A DNA stretch of 64,000 bases, taken from contig WRBA01000013.1 of NCBI GenBank assembly GCA_009779915.1, positions 1 through 64,000 on the forward strand, read 5' to 3'. The stretch comes from Defluviitaleaceae bacterium (GTDB taxonomy: Bacteria > Bacillota > Clostridia > Lachnospirales > UBA5962). The position numbers and the translations under genes are program-made. This document shows positions 25,989-34,585 of the stretch, piece after piece; within the stretch, counting starts at the first letter, position 1, and every line of letters begins with the position of its first letter. A model generated the notes under the pieces. It ran no database searches, was not told the DNA's origin, and saw only the letters and a list, made by a program, of their open reading frames with translations.

Positions 25989-26483
25989 ATGTTTGATTTG
26001 ACAGGGTTTCTCACGCCATTGGCTCCATTAGTGATTATTGCATTTCTGTTCTTATATGTGAAGAAAAATGTTATAGGGGAGCAAAAGCCTCTCAAACACG
26101 AAGGTGTAATTATGGTGATAGAAAGTGATGGTCGTTTTATGAGCGGGCTGACCAGCAGGAGGGTATGGACCTATGCTTTATCACGTGTAGGCGCACCAAC
26201 GCTGTCCGCAAATGTGTATATAGGCAATGTTTTATCACAACAGGGCAGACAGGCGAAGATCGCGCTTAATGGTGAATGGAAAAGGCTTGACGAGAACACG
26301 ATTACAGGGGAGCTATTTGTTTCCACACATGGTGCAGGTGCGCGCAAAGAGTGGGTGCTTAAAGTCGGGGAGGAACTGCCCCTTTCTCAAGTCCATAGGG
26401 CTGTTATGAACTCCGGCACCAGATACATAAAAATTGTACATTTATATATACCTGAAGATGCGGAAACAAGCAATGATATCTAA
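25989..26483 (+). CDS. Small membrane-anchored protein, unknown (1)
   Basis: 164 residues. One hydrophobic segment near the N-terminus (about 7-24, FLTPLAPLVIIAFLFLYV) is followed by a basic and mixed soluble part of about 135 residues. I do not recognise a family. The ATG has GGGAGG eight bases upstream, and a TATAAT-like box lies at 25958-25963. The next gene has the same layout (one N-terminal membrane helix, about 120 soluble residues with beta-strand-like pattern). The two stand directly before a sodium:solute symporter. Confidence 0.7.
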   Translation: MFDLTGFLTPLAPLVIIAFLFLYVKKNVIGEQKPLKHEGVIMVIESDGRFMSGLTSRRVWTYALSRVGAPTLSANVYIGNVLSQQGRQAKIALNGEWKRLDENTITGELFVSTHGAGARKEWVLKVGEELPLSQVHRAVMNSGTRYIKIVHLYIPEDAETSNDI

Positions 26484-26503
26484 AAACCTTTTAGGAGGGC
26501 TTA

Positions 26504-26953
26504 ATGGGCTACTTATTTGATTTAATACCGTTAATAATGCTTTTTCTTATTATATCCTTTATTGTAACTGCGGTTAAGATTATTAGAGTCAGAGGGATTC
26601 TCGCAAAACGCAGGTATGAAGGGTTTAAAATAGTTGTAGATGTAGGCGATGTTCAGTTTCCCATAGGCAAAGAGGTGTATGTATTTGCCCCGGATAACAG
26701 CAAAGGCAGACCGATGGTTGCTCAAATCCCATTGGGAGTTGTGGAGGAGCAAAGCGGCTCACAGGTAAGAATTTCTTTACTCGGAAGCTTTGAGTGGGTT
26801 GACGGTGACAATATTAGGGAATTGATAAAGGATGGGTTTCCTTCTAGGATTTATAGGGTTGGAGAAGTTTTGCCTATATCTTTTCAGTTTAAGGTGCCTA
26901 TGAGACAGTCTACTGTAAATAATACTAATATTGTAAATTTGCTGCAGCCCTAA
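26504..26953 (+). CDS. Small membrane-anchored protein, unknown (2)
   Basis: 149 residues with a membrane segment at about 5-27 (FDLIPLIMLFLIISFIVTAV). The soluble part contains strand-like stretches such as FKIVVDVGDVQFPIGKEV and GSQVRISLLGSFEWVDGDNI. It echoes the preceding protein in its N-terminal architecture and in an E-W-x-(K/V) x-x-D-x-N-x-I segment (GEWKRLDENTI against FEWVDGDNI), so the two may be diverged paralogues. AGGAGGGC precedes the ATG. Function unknown; possible accessory subunits for the transporter that follows. Confidence 0.7.
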   Translation: MGYLFDLIPLIMLFLIISFIVTAVKIIRVRGILAKRRYEGFKIVVDVGDVQFPIGKEVYVFAPDNSKGRPMVAQIPLGVVEEQSGSQVRISLLGSFEWVDGDNIRELIKDGFPSRIYRVGEVLPISFQFKVPMRQSTVNNTNIVNLLQP

Positions 26954-26985
26954 ACGTAGAAAAATATATAGAAAAGAGTATATCA

Positions 26986-28389
26986 ATGGGACTAATATTA
27001 CCTCATATCATAGGTGCTGCTTTAACACTTGGTGTTTTTATAATTGTCGGCATATTTTCAGGGAAATGGATAAAAGGCTCGGCGGATTTTTCCGGAGGCG
27101 GGAAAAAAGCAGGGACCGTCCTTGTTGTAGGTACTATAACCGGTACCTTGGTTGGGGGTTCCTCAACTGTAGGCACAGCGCAGCTTGCTTTTAACTTCGG
27201 CTTATCCGCTTGGTGGTTTACTTTAGGGGGAGGCATTGCCTGCCTTGTTTTAGGGCTTTTATTTGTAAAACCCTTTCGTGCCTCAGGCTGCGATACTATA
27301 CAGCAAATAATAAGTAAAGAGTATGGGGCTACGGCTGGTGTAATCACAGCGGTTTCAGGTACTCTTGGTATGCTTTTAAATATTATATCACAATTGCTTT
27401 CTTTCAATGCCCTTGTACTGTCATCTGCGCCGATAAATCCGGCGTTAAGCGCATTTATCGGAATAGGGCTTATGGTATGTTATGTTGCTTTTGGCGGCAT
27501 TTTAGGTACAGGGATATTGGGTATTGTAAAGCTTCTCCTTCTTTATTTTACTGCAATTGCTGGCGGGTTTTTGGCACTTAATCTATCAGGGGGCTTTGGG
27601 GTTTTATATAACGCTCTTCCTTCCGGTGTGTTTTTTAATCTATTTGCCCGCGGTGTAGGAATTGACGCCGGTGCGGGCTTTTCATTGGTACTTGGGGTTT
27701 TATCCACACAGACTTATATGCAGGCAGTACTTGCCACAAAGACTGATAAAGCTGCTGTAAAAGGTGCGTTGTTTAGCGGGGTGTTAATACCGCCTATTGG
27801 CGCAGGGGGCATATTAATCGGTCAATATATGCGTGCTGTTCATCCATACCTCAATCCGGCACTGGCTTTTCCTGTGTTTATAATTGAAAATTTTCACCCT
27901 CTGGCTGCAGGGGTTGCATTGGCAACGCTGCTTATAGCTGTAGTGGGAACAGGTGCCGGGCTTGCTTTAGGGGTTGCAAGTATTTTGACAAATAATATTT
28001 ACCTTAAATTTATCAATAAAAGCCCATCGGATAAGCGGAAATTGTGGATTATGCGGCTATTGCTCATTTTGCCGCTAAGTATAGCCCTTGTGATTACGGT
28101 TGCCAATTTGGACTCGGTTATATTGGCTTGGGGCTTTATGTCAATGGCACTTAGAGGGGCAGTGTTGTTTATCCCTATGTGTGCCGCGCTTACGCTCAAA
28201 ACTAGAGTAAGCTCGCACTATATTATTGCTTCAAGTATTGCAGGGCTTGGGGCAATGATAGTTGGGCATATGTTAAATATATCAGCAGTCTTTGACCCAT
28301 TGTTTATTGGGGTTTTCGCAAGTGGGTTAACTGTGGGAATAGGTGTTTTTGTGAAATCTTTTAAAGATAGAAGGAGGCATATTGGGTGA
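26986..28389 (+). CDS. Sodium:solute symporter family transporter
   Basis: 467 residues, strongly hydrophobic with about 12 predicted membrane helices. The N-terminal GTITGTLVGGSSTVGTAQLA is typical of the SSS family region that binds Na+. A GVLSTQTYMQAVLATKT segment and a KxPS-rich cytoplasmic loop also fit. Cargo is not decidable; SSS proteins carry sugars, amino acids, or carboxylates. ATG start with a poor site (AAAAGAG). It overlaps the following small coiled-coil gene by four bases, so co-translation is likely. Confidence 0.85.
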   Translation: MGLILPHIIGAALTLGVFIIVGIFSGKWIKGSADFSGGGKKAGTVLVVGTITGTLVGGSSTVGTAQLAFNFGLSAWWFTLGGGIACLVLGLLFVKPFRASGCDTIQQIISKEYGATAGVITAVSGTLGMLLNIISQLLSFNALVLSSAPINPALSAFIGIGLMVCYVAFGGILGTGILGIVKLLLLYFTAIAGGFLALNLSGGFGVLYNALPSGVFFNLFARGVGIDAGAGFSLVLGVLSTQTYMQAVLATKTDKAAVKGALFSGVLIPPIGAGGILIGQYMRAVHPYLNPALAFPVFIIENFHPLAAGVALATLLIAVVGTGAGLALGVASILTNNIYLKFINKSPSDKRKLWIMRLLLILPLSIALVITVANLDSVILAWGFMSMALRGAVLFIPMCAALTLKTRVSSHYIIASSIAGLGAMIVGHMLNISAVFDPLFIGVFASGLTVGIGVFVKSFKDRRRHIG

Positions 28390-28643
28390 AAAATCAAAAC
28401 GATATGATGGGTTTTGTGTGGCTTTTAAATACAGTAGGCACAAGTATGGCACCGCTGCAAGGCTTGTGTGCTGAATTTTTGAATAAACAGGATGAATTTA
28501 ATAAGCTTAAGCAGGAAATTGGCAAAAACGAAGCCATGAGCCAGTATATGGAAAAGGAAATCAAGCTAAGTATAGATTGCCTGATAGATTTGAATGAAAA
28601 GCTTACAGAGGTGATTAATGTGCTGCAAAAGGGGGATGTGTAA
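28386..28643 (+). CDS. Small helical protein, unknown
   Basis: 85 residues, starting GTG in a four-base overlap with the symporter gene. The sequence is mostly helical, with a coiled-coil-like stretch at about 35-80 (heptad-like Leu/Ile spacing, Lys/Glu rich). No known domain is recognised. It is followed with one-base overlap by the CoA-transferase alpha gene, so it is embedded in this operon. Position and overlaps on both sides support it being real. Confidence 0.65.
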   Translation: MKNQNDMMGFVWLLNTVGTSMAPLQGLCAEFLNKQDEFNKLKQEIGKNEAMSQYMEKEIKLSIDCLIDLNEKLTEVINVLQKGDV

Positions 28644-29746
28644 TGAATGATAAAATTATGAGTGCCAAGGAAGCAGTTGAAAGGTTTATAAAGCCCGGAT
28701 GCCATATAGCTTTTGGAGGTTTTACCATACTGCGCCGCCCCATGACTATTGCCAGGGAAATAGTACGCCAGGATATTGGTGATTTATTTGTAACGATGAA
28801 CGGCGGCACTCTTGTTGAGGAAATGCTTGCGGGAGCAGGCTTAATCAAATGGCTGGAGAGTACTTATTTAGGGCTTGAGGGTGGTATGCCTGTTGCTTAT
28901 GCCATCCGTAAATGTATCGAAGAAGGGGTTATTGAGCTTGTGGAGGATTATTCCAACTGGTCTTTTGCTCAGCGCACTTTAGCAGGTAGGCTTGGACTGC
29001 CTTTTATGCCTTGTATGGGGGATTTGGGAAGTGACTTAATAGAATATGACACCTTTGGCAAAGCAGGGCTTAGGCAGGCAAATGAGGACGGCACACCTAA
29101 GCACTTTGGCATACCTCCCGCAAAATACCACATTATAGATGACCCTTTTGATGGTTTTGGGCTTAGACCGAGCTATTTTAGATCAGGAGAAGACTCTACG
29201 GGAAATAAGACTAATTTTTATAGAACAGGACGCAAATCCGCCAAATATACAGGTGAAGAAGGGGTGAAAGTCCTCCTTGTGCCGCCTTTAAAGCCTGAAG
29301 TGTCGGTTATACGGGCACAAAGGGCAGCGATTGATGGTACAGTCCGTATTGAAGGGCTTATAGGACCGGATTTTGATCAAGGGCTATGCGGCAAAACTCT
29401 GATTGTAGAATGTGAGCGTATTTGCCCTGCGGATGAACTTAGGATGGCGCCGGAGCATAACCAAATCGCCGCACATTTTGTGGATGCCATTGTTATGCAG
29501 CCTTACGGCGGTTATCCAACGGCTGTGCCTAATTATTATGATTACGATTACTCATGGTTTCGCAAGTATACAGAGGCGGTTAATAAAGGGAGCCTGGAGG
29601 ATGTTAAGGCTTTTTGGCTAGACCATGTAAATAGCGTGGATGATTGGGATTATTTGGAGAAAAATGTAGGATATGATAAGCTGTTTAGCCTTCGCGCTGA
29701 CCATAATTACCATTATAACCCTAATTTGGACAGGTTTGCTAAATAG
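28643..29746 (+). CDS. CoA-transferase subunit A (glutaconate-type)
   Basis: 367 residues, longer than typical GctA (about 320). Family I CoA-transferase alpha subunit, with KPGCHIAFGGFTI near the N-terminus, the CoA-binding region GMPVAYAIRKCIEEGVIE, and a C-terminal DHNYHYNPN. It pairs with a beta subunit that holds the catalytic glutamate; here that gene is 1.5 kb downstream at 31289, an unusual gap. Together they move CoA between acids in fermentation. The substrate cannot be set from sequence. Confidence 0.85.
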   Translation: MNDKIMSAKEAVERFIKPGCHIAFGGFTILRRPMTIAREIVRQDIGDLFVTMNGGTLVEEMLAGAGLIKWLESTYLGLEGGMPVAYAIRKCIEEGVIELVEDYSNWSFAQRTLAGRLGLPFMPCMGDLGSDLIEYDTFGKAGLRQANEDGTPKHFGIPPAKYHIIDDPFDGFGLRPSYFRSGEDSTGNKTNFYRTGRKSAKYTGEEGVKVLLVPPLKPEVSVIRAQRAAIDGTVRIEGLIGPDFDQGLCGKTLIVECERICPADELRMAPEHNQIAAHFVDAIVMQPYGGYPTAVPNYYDYDYSWFRKYTEAVNKGSLEDVKAFWLDHVNSVDDWDYLEKNVGYDKLFSLRADHNYHYNPNLDRFAK

Positions 29747-29760
29747 ATTGGAGATGGATT

Positions 29761-30546
29761 ATGAAAGATCCAATTAAAATGATCGTTGTTGATTTGGACG
29801 GCACGCTGCTTAGAGATGATAAGACAATATCAGAGCGTACAAAATCTGTACTTGGAAGGTGCAAAGAACTGGATATAAAGATTGTGTATGCAACAGGTCG
29901 TTCCGGAAGTTTTAGGGATTTACAGGATTTAATAGATGTAGATTTTTTAAACAGCGGCATTTTTGATGGAAGAATTAATATGAACGGTGCTATTGCAAGG
30001 GTTGGTGGGGAAATTGTATATAGCAGCTTGATTCCTTGTCAAATTGCCAGACCGTTGCTTATGGCTTGTGATAAGCGAGGGCTTAAAATCTCATCACAAA
30101 TAGGCAGTATGCACTATACCAATTTCATTTTAGAAGGCTTGTGGTCGCACCTTACAAATTTTGAGGCAGTTGATTTTTCAAAGCACGATAAGGATGCTGA
30201 AAAGATATTTTCAGTCTTAAATTCGGAGGAGGACAGATTGTTTATAGAAAAACACTGCCCCGCTGATTGTTGGCTGACCGTATCTCGTGATGGTTTGGCG
30301 TTTGTAATGCATAAAGATGCGACTAAAGCAAGGGCGGTGGCACATCTTGCGAACATATGGGGGATTGACGGTTCAGAAATACTTGCTTTTGGTGATGATT
30401 TAAATGATGCAGATATGCTGTCCTACGTTGGGGTAGGTGTGGCAATGGATAACGCGCTGGATAGGGTTAAGAATGCTGCCGATTTTACTTGTTTAAGCAA
30501 TGAGGAAGATGGTATTGCAGAGTGGATAATGGGGAATTTGTTGTGA
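29761..30546 (+). CDS. HAD hydrolase, Cof subfamily (IIB)
   Basis: 261 residues. HAD motif I is VVDLDGTLLRDD (nucleophile Asp at about 11 with the second Asp two residues on), motif II is YATGRS, and motif IV is FGDDLNDADML. The IIB-type cap lies between them. Family members dephosphorylate sugar phosphates, PLP or similar metabolites; specificity unknown. The ATG has GGAGATG upstream and lies 14 bases after the CoA-transferase alpha gene. Confidence 0.9.
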   Translation: MKDPIKMIVVDLDGTLLRDDKTISERTKSVLGRCKELDIKIVYATGRSGSFRDLQDLIDVDFLNSGIFDGRINMNGAIARVGGEIVYSSLIPCQIARPLLMACDKRGLKISSQIGSMHYTNFILEGLWSHLTNFEAVDFSKHDKDAEKIFSVLNSEEDRLFIEKHCPADCWLTVSRDGLAFVMHKDATKARAVAHLANIWGIDGSEILAFGDDLNDADMLSYVGVGVAMDNALDRVKNAADFTCLSNEEDGIAEWIMGNLL

Positions 30547-30585
30547 GATTTATAATGTTAACAAAAAGCAGGAGGTACAATCAGA

Positions 30586-30978
30586 ATGAATGGCAAAACT
30601 GACTATTGGTTAGAGCTTTGTGACGACGATTTAATAACTGCTAAAGCCATGCTTGATGCGGGGCGGTTTTTGTAGATGGGATTTATTTGTCACCTTGTTG
30701 CTGAAAAAGCACTAAAAGCAGTGATTGCAGATAAAAAAGATGAAATACCGCCAAAGATTCATGATTTAAAAGCCCTTGCTAAATACGGTGGCATTATGAG
30801 CAGTTTGTCAGAAACGTAACTTGGTTTATTGGAGCAATTAAATCCGATTCAAATTGAGGCAAGATATCCGGAGTATAAGGATAAAATATCAACAACACTT
30901 ACTTTTGAGAGATGTCAAAAAATTTATGAGGACACGGAGGGGTTTTTATGCTGGATAAAGCAACAGCTAGGCAAATAG
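30586..30978 (+). pseudogene. HEPN-domain gene broken by two stop codons
   Basis: Read in one frame from the ATG after GGAGG, 130 codons carry two stops: TAG at 30673-30675 and TAA at 30817-30819. The translation otherwise keeps a HEPN domain (PF05168 type): YWLELCDDDLITAKAMLDAG, then GFICHLVAEKALKAVIADK, then IHDLKALAKYGG. The TAG falls where relatives usually have Tyr, between L and MGF. It overlaps the downstream MNT gene by 31 bases, as in MNT/HEPN pairs. In such pairs HEPN is the toxin RNase and MNT the antitoxin. Confidence 0.82.
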
Positions 30979-31271
30979 CCCAAAAATATGCCGACGTGGT
31001 TTATGAAACTCTTAGCCCTATAGCAATAATTCTTTTTGGCTCCTATGTAAATGGAAATTTTCATGAATTTAGTGATATAGATATTGCTGTTGTTTTTGAT
31101 GGGTATCAAGGTGATTGGTATGATACAGCTGTTTTACTACAACGGTTAAGACGTGGAATAGACGATGATACTCCAGCCGGTATTGAGCCGCATATGCTCG
31201 ATATAGCAAGTGATAGAAGCGGCTTTTTGGAGTATGTTAGGAAAAATGGTGAGGTTATTTATGGGGCGTGA
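30948..31271 (+). CDS. Minimal nucleotidyltransferase (MNT-type, MntA-like)
   Basis: 107 residues. The polymerase-beta-type motif is LFGSYVNGNFHEFSDIDIAV (about 27-46), with GS at the start and the D-x-D pair intact. In MNT/HEPN systems this protein neutralises HEPN, in known cases by AMPylating it. ATG start eight bases after GGAGGGG. Here the active motif looks intact while the partner HEPN frame is broken, so the remaining gene may be free of its original task. It is followed after 17 bases by the CoA-transferase beta gene. Confidence 0.85.
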   Translation: MLDKATARQIAQKYADVVYETLSPIAIILFGSYVNGNFHEFSDIDIAVVFDGYQGDWYDTAVLLQRLRRGIDDDTPAGIEPHMLDIASDRSGFLEYVRKNGEVIYGA

Positions 31272-31288
31272 TAAGGAGGGAAGAGCCA

Positions 31289-32137
31289 ATGAACTACCAA
31301 CAATACCTTGACAAATACAGCCTTAAGGCTGAGGAATATACTTATATGGAAATGCTTGCAAGTGCCGTCTCTCACGAGATAGAGGATAGTGCCTTTGCTT
31401 TTGTAGGTACAGGTTTGCCGCTCCTTGCGGCTTGTTTGGCACAGCAAACCCACGCAAAAAATATAACTATCATACTTGAAGCGGGAACGGTGGGTCCTCA
31501 AATTGAGCATTTGCCATTGTCAATTGCTGACCCTCGCGCCGCCTATAAAGCAAGCACTCTAAGCACTTTGGTGGATGCTTTTGGCACAATAGCCTCCAGA
31601 GGATATTGTACTATTGGTGTCCTTGGTGCGGCGGAATGTGATATGTATGGCAATTTAAATTCGACTGCTATGGGTTCATACTGGGCTTCGGGCGTATCTG
31701 ATACGGGCAAAGGTCCTGATGTGCGCTTTACAGGAAGCGGCGGGGCAAACAGTATAGCTTCTTTGGCTGATAAAGTCATTGTCATGATGGTGCATGAAAA
31801 GCGGCGTTTTCCTGAGCGGGTGAGCTATTTAACAACTCCCGCGGGGATGCGAGGCGGGGAAGGGGAGACACGTTTCGATTATGGCCTGTTCCGCGGGGGC
31901 AATGTAGTGGTTATATCAGATTTATGTAAAATGCGCCCGGATCCTGAGACCGGAATTTTGTATGTTGCGGAAATATTTCCGGGAGCAGAAGAAGCTGAAA
32001 TTAAGGAGAACACAGGATGGGATATTGATACGTCCCGCGCCGTTAAAGCAGAGGAGCCGACTTCATCTGAGCTTGAGCTTTTAAGGATGAAAGTAGACCC
32101 ATCACGTTTATATTTAGGGCGGGCAAAAAAGAAATAA
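31289..32137 (+). CDS. CoA-transferase subunit B (glutaconate-type)
   Basis: 282 residues from the ATG seven bases after AAGGAGGG. Family I CoA-transferase beta subunit. Recognisable parts are FVGTGLPLLAACLAQQTHA and IILEAGTVGP, with the catalytic Glu in the latter by family position. GSGGANSIASLADKVIVMM and a YLTTPAGMRGGEG block follow. It should pair with the alpha subunit at 28643-29746. The two genes are normally adjacent; here they are separated by a HAD phosphatase and the MNT/HEPN module. Confidence 0.85.
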   Translation: MNYQQYLDKYSLKAEEYTYMEMLASAVSHEIEDSAFAFVGTGLPLLAACLAQQTHAKNITIILEAGTVGPQIEHLPLSIADPRAAYKASTLSTLVDAFGTIASRGYCTIGVLGAAECDMYGNLNSTAMGSYWASGVSDTGKGPDVRFTGSGGANSIASLADKVIVMMVHEKRRFPERVSYLTTPAGMRGGEGETRFDYGLFRGGNVVVISDLCKMRPDPETGILYVAEIFPGAEEAEIKENTGWDIDTSRAVKAEEPTSSELELLRMKVDPSRLYLGRAKKK

Positions 32138-32159
32138 TATTTTTTTACTGATAAAAGAC

Positions 32160-32187
32160 TTTACAAAACACGCCATAATAGTATAAA
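32160..32187 (+). promoter_or_regulatory. Sigma-A type promoter before the MFS gene
   Basis: TTTACA (32160-32165) and TATAAA (32182-32187) are 16 bp apart. It sits about 40 bases upstream of the MFS transporter start and follows a T-rich stretch after the CoA-transferase beta gene. Confidence 0.6.
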
Positions 32188-32228
32188 TTTAAAGAAAAAA
32201 GATTGCCAAAACCAGAGGAGATGATTTT

Positions 32229-33428
32229 TTGGATACCACAACAAAGCCTGTAAAACTATGGAGTGCCGGATTTGTATATCTCCTCACAGTGGGTACTATA
32301 AGTGCTATTTCCTTTGGGATGATTGGGCCGCTTATTCCGCCGTATGCCGTTAGTCTCGGTGCTACCTTATCCTTAGCCGGTTTGGTTGCCGGGATATTTT
32401 CTTTTGCGGCGTTAATCGGTCGTCCTTTTGCCAGTGTTATTGGGGACAGGTTTAATAAAAAGCATATGCTTATGACTTTTATGTTTTTAAACGGATTTTC
32501 GACGGTTTTATACGCTTTAGCACCTAATATTACATGGCTTTTGCCAATTCGTATTTTACATGGGCTGATTTTTTCTGTCAGCGGTACTATTAATTTTTCC
32601 CTGGGGGCTGAATATATACCGAGAGAGCGATTAGGGGAAGGGATTGGTTTTATCGGTATAACTATGATAATAGGTATGGCTATAGGACCTAATATAGGCA
32701 TCTTTATTTTAGAGCGTTTTTCTTATCAAGTATGCTTTATACTAAGCGGATCAGGTATTATGCTTGCCAGTACGTTACTATTTGCCCTTAAATATAAGTA
32801 CAACCCTCCGCCCGGTCGCGGGATGGGTTTTGGTAAATTGCGCTTTAATGACCTTATAGCTGTTGAACTTATGCCGAATGTTATTTTTGCCGCTCTTTTA
32901 TCTATAGGAACAGGACTTGCAAGCTCATACATGATCATATTTGGCAGTGAGCGGGGGATTGGCAATATTGGATTGTATTTTGTTGTTCATGCAATAGTAG
33001 TATTGATAACCCGCCCGATGATAGGCAGGATGACTGATAGGAAAGGCGTTGCTTATGCAATTTTACCCGGATATATACTTGCCGCAGCGGCAATGATTAT
33101 AATAGGAGCATCTTATTCCCTTGTTCCAATTTTATTTGCGGCAGCTTTATTTGCAATAGGGGCTGGAGGCTCTTTCCCCGCAATACAGACAGACTGCCTT
33201 AAACGCCTTGATATAAGCCGCCGTACCGTTGCTACAGGCACATATTTAATTGGCTTTGATATAGGTATGACTATAGGGCAAATAATGGGCGGTGTGGTAT
33301 CGGATGCCTTTAATTTCCGTACAGCATTTACAGGGGCGGGAAGCTTGATGTTTATGGGGTTTGTATGTTATTTCCTTTACAACAAAAAGACACAAAAAGA
33401 AAAGGCGGTTACCGGATCTGACATTTAG
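32229..33428 (+). CDS. MFS transporter
   Basis: 399 residues with about 12 hydrophobic helices. The loop 2-3 motif of the major facilitator family is visible as GDRFNKKHMLM (about 75-85), and the matching second-half loop as GRMTDRKGVAYAI (about 258-270). A single polypeptide without a soluble domain, consistent with an efflux or uptake carrier. TTG start with AGGAGAT upstream. Substrate unknown. It ends 12 bases before the DUF3784-type gene. Confidence 0.85.
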   Translation: MDTTTKPVKLWSAGFVYLLTVGTISAISFGMIGPLIPPYAVSLGATLSLAGLVAGIFSFAALIGRPFASVIGDRFNKKHMLMTFMFLNGFSTVLYALAPNITWLLPIRILHGLIFSVSGTINFSLGAEYIPRERLGEGIGFIGITMIIGMAIGPNIGIFILERFSYQVCFILSGSGIMLASTLLFALKYKYNPPPGRGMGFGKLRFNDLIAVELMPNVIFAALLSIGTGLASSYMIIFGSERGIGNIGLYFVVHAIVVLITRPMIGRMTDRKGVAYAILPGYILAAAAMIIIGASYSLVPILFAAALFAIGAGGSFPAIQTDCLKRLDISRRTVATGTYLIGFDIGMTIGQIMGGVVSDAFNFRTAFTGAGSLMFMGFVCYFLYNKKTQKEKAVTGSDI

Positions 33429-33440
33429 GAGGGATATTTT

Positions 33441-34163
33441 ATGGCAGTCTTAATTATGATGGGTGTTTGTGCCTTTCCGCTTCTTATTATGGGTTTGTTT
33501 TTACGGCGTGGAAGAGGGCTTATGCTTATTTCGGGCTATAGTGCGCTGCCCAAAGCGGCAAAAGATCGAATAGATAAAATATGGCTTGGAAGAGCAGCAG
33601 GAAATATGCTTATAAGAATGTCAATTGAATTGGTTCTTATGGGTGTTGCAATATATTTAGAAATCGGGATTTTCTTTGTAGCAATCTTTGCTTTGCTTAT
33701 GGTGGATGCATGTTTTTCATCAATTAGGATATATAGCGTATTTCCAAGGACAAGAAAATCTGTTTGGGGCATGAGGATATTAATTGTAACATCTGTGGCA
33801 ACAATAATTGGTGTAGGGATATTGTTTTATTTTGGGGAGCGAGAGCCGAATATAACCGTAGGCTACAATAGTGTAAGGATAGACGGTATGTATGGTGTGG
33901 AAATTGACTTTGCAGCAATAAGGGAAATCACTCTTATAGAAAGCCCTATGAGAGACATTGGGGCGGGAATGCGGCAAAATGGTTTCAATCTCGGAACGAC
34001 TTTAAAAGGCAATTTTACCAGAGGGCGTTTGTTTGTTGACTCGGACTCATCACCGACTATACGGATTGAACTCTCCCCTCAAAATATTTATATAAGCTTT
34101 AGAGACAGTGGAAGAACGAGATCTCTTTATACAGAATTGACAGGAGCGATACAATTTGATTAG
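33441..34163 (+). CDS. DUF3784-like membrane protein with C-terminal PH-like part
   Basis: 240 residues. The first about 95 residues resemble DUF3784: two hydrophobic helices around GRGLMLISGYSALPKAAKDR, a segment typical of that family. A third helix lies at about 110-133. The remainder (about 140-240) looks like a small beta-rich domain of the bacterial PH type (VGYNSVRIDGMYGVEIDF). Function unknown. GGAGGG precedes the ATG. Its last eight bases overlap the next gene's TTG start. Confidence 0.7.
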   Translation: MAVLIMMGVCAFPLLIMGLFLRRGRGLMLISGYSALPKAAKDRIDKIWLGRAAGNMLIRMSIELVLMGVAIYLEIGIFFVAIFALLMVDACFSSIRIYSVFPRTRKSVWGMRILIVTSVATIIGVGILFYFGEREPNITVGYNSVRIDGMYGVEIDFAAIREITLIESPMRDIGAGMRQNGFNLGTTLKGNFTRGRLFVDSDSSPTIRIELSPQNIYISFRDSGRTRSLYTELTGAIQFD

Positions 34164-34476
34164 CCCTGATTTTTACGAACAAATTTACGATGTGGTTGAA
34201 GCCATACCGGCGGGAAAAGTTGCTTCCTATGGGCAAATTGCACGAGCACTTGGAAGACCGCAAAATTCAAGGGCTGTAGGCTATGCTATGAAAATATCAC
34301 CTCATGATAGGAAGCTGCCTTGTCATAGAGTCGTAGCCCATAACGGAAAGCTGGCACCAAGCTATATATTTGGTGATAAACAGCATCAAAAAAATATGCT
34401 TTTAGACGAGGGTGTGGAGTTTAGCGGAGATGGCTTTCAGATAAATATGAAAAAATGCAGATGGCAAGAATTATAG
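34156..34476 (+). CDS. Short methylguanine-DNA methyltransferase (Ogt C-terminal domain type)
   Basis: 106 residues, only the DNA-binding/active-site domain. The acceptor motif PCHRVV is intact with the cysteine that would take the alkyl group, and the recognition-helix region is GQIARALGRPQNSRAVGYAM. Full-size Ogt has an additional N-terminal domain that is absent here. The intact Cys argues for a repair enzyme rather than an alkyltransferase-like protein, which usually lacks it. TTG start eight bases inside the upstream gene, with AGGAG upstream. Confidence 0.88.
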   Translation: MISPDFYEQIYDVVEAIPAGKVASYGQIARALGRPQNSRAVGYAMKISPHDRKLPCHRVVAHNGKLAPSYIFGDKQHQKNMLLDEGVEFSGDGFQINMKKCRWQEL

Positions 34477-34540
34477 CCAATAGACCTATTATGGCTTTTG
34501 TTAATTTTTTATGAATTTTCCACATATTTGGCTCTATACT

Positions 34541-34549
34541 TGTTATAAT
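34541..34549 (+). promoter_or_regulatory. Extended -10 promoter before ftsH
   Basis: TGTTATAAT contains a perfect TATAAT (34544-34549) preceded by TG with one intervening base, an extended -10 element. The -35 region is weak (CACATA at 34521 with 17-bp spacing). It is 37 bases upstream of the ftsH GTG start. Confidence 0.5.
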
Positions 34550-34585
34550 TGAAACAATTAGCAATATACACAAAGGAGGAGTGGC

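Noticed and set aside
30673-30675. TAG in the HEPN frame read as pyrrolysine
   Set aside because: A second stop (TAA) interrupts the same frame, no pyl genes are in the window, and the domain is not a known pyrrolysine protein.
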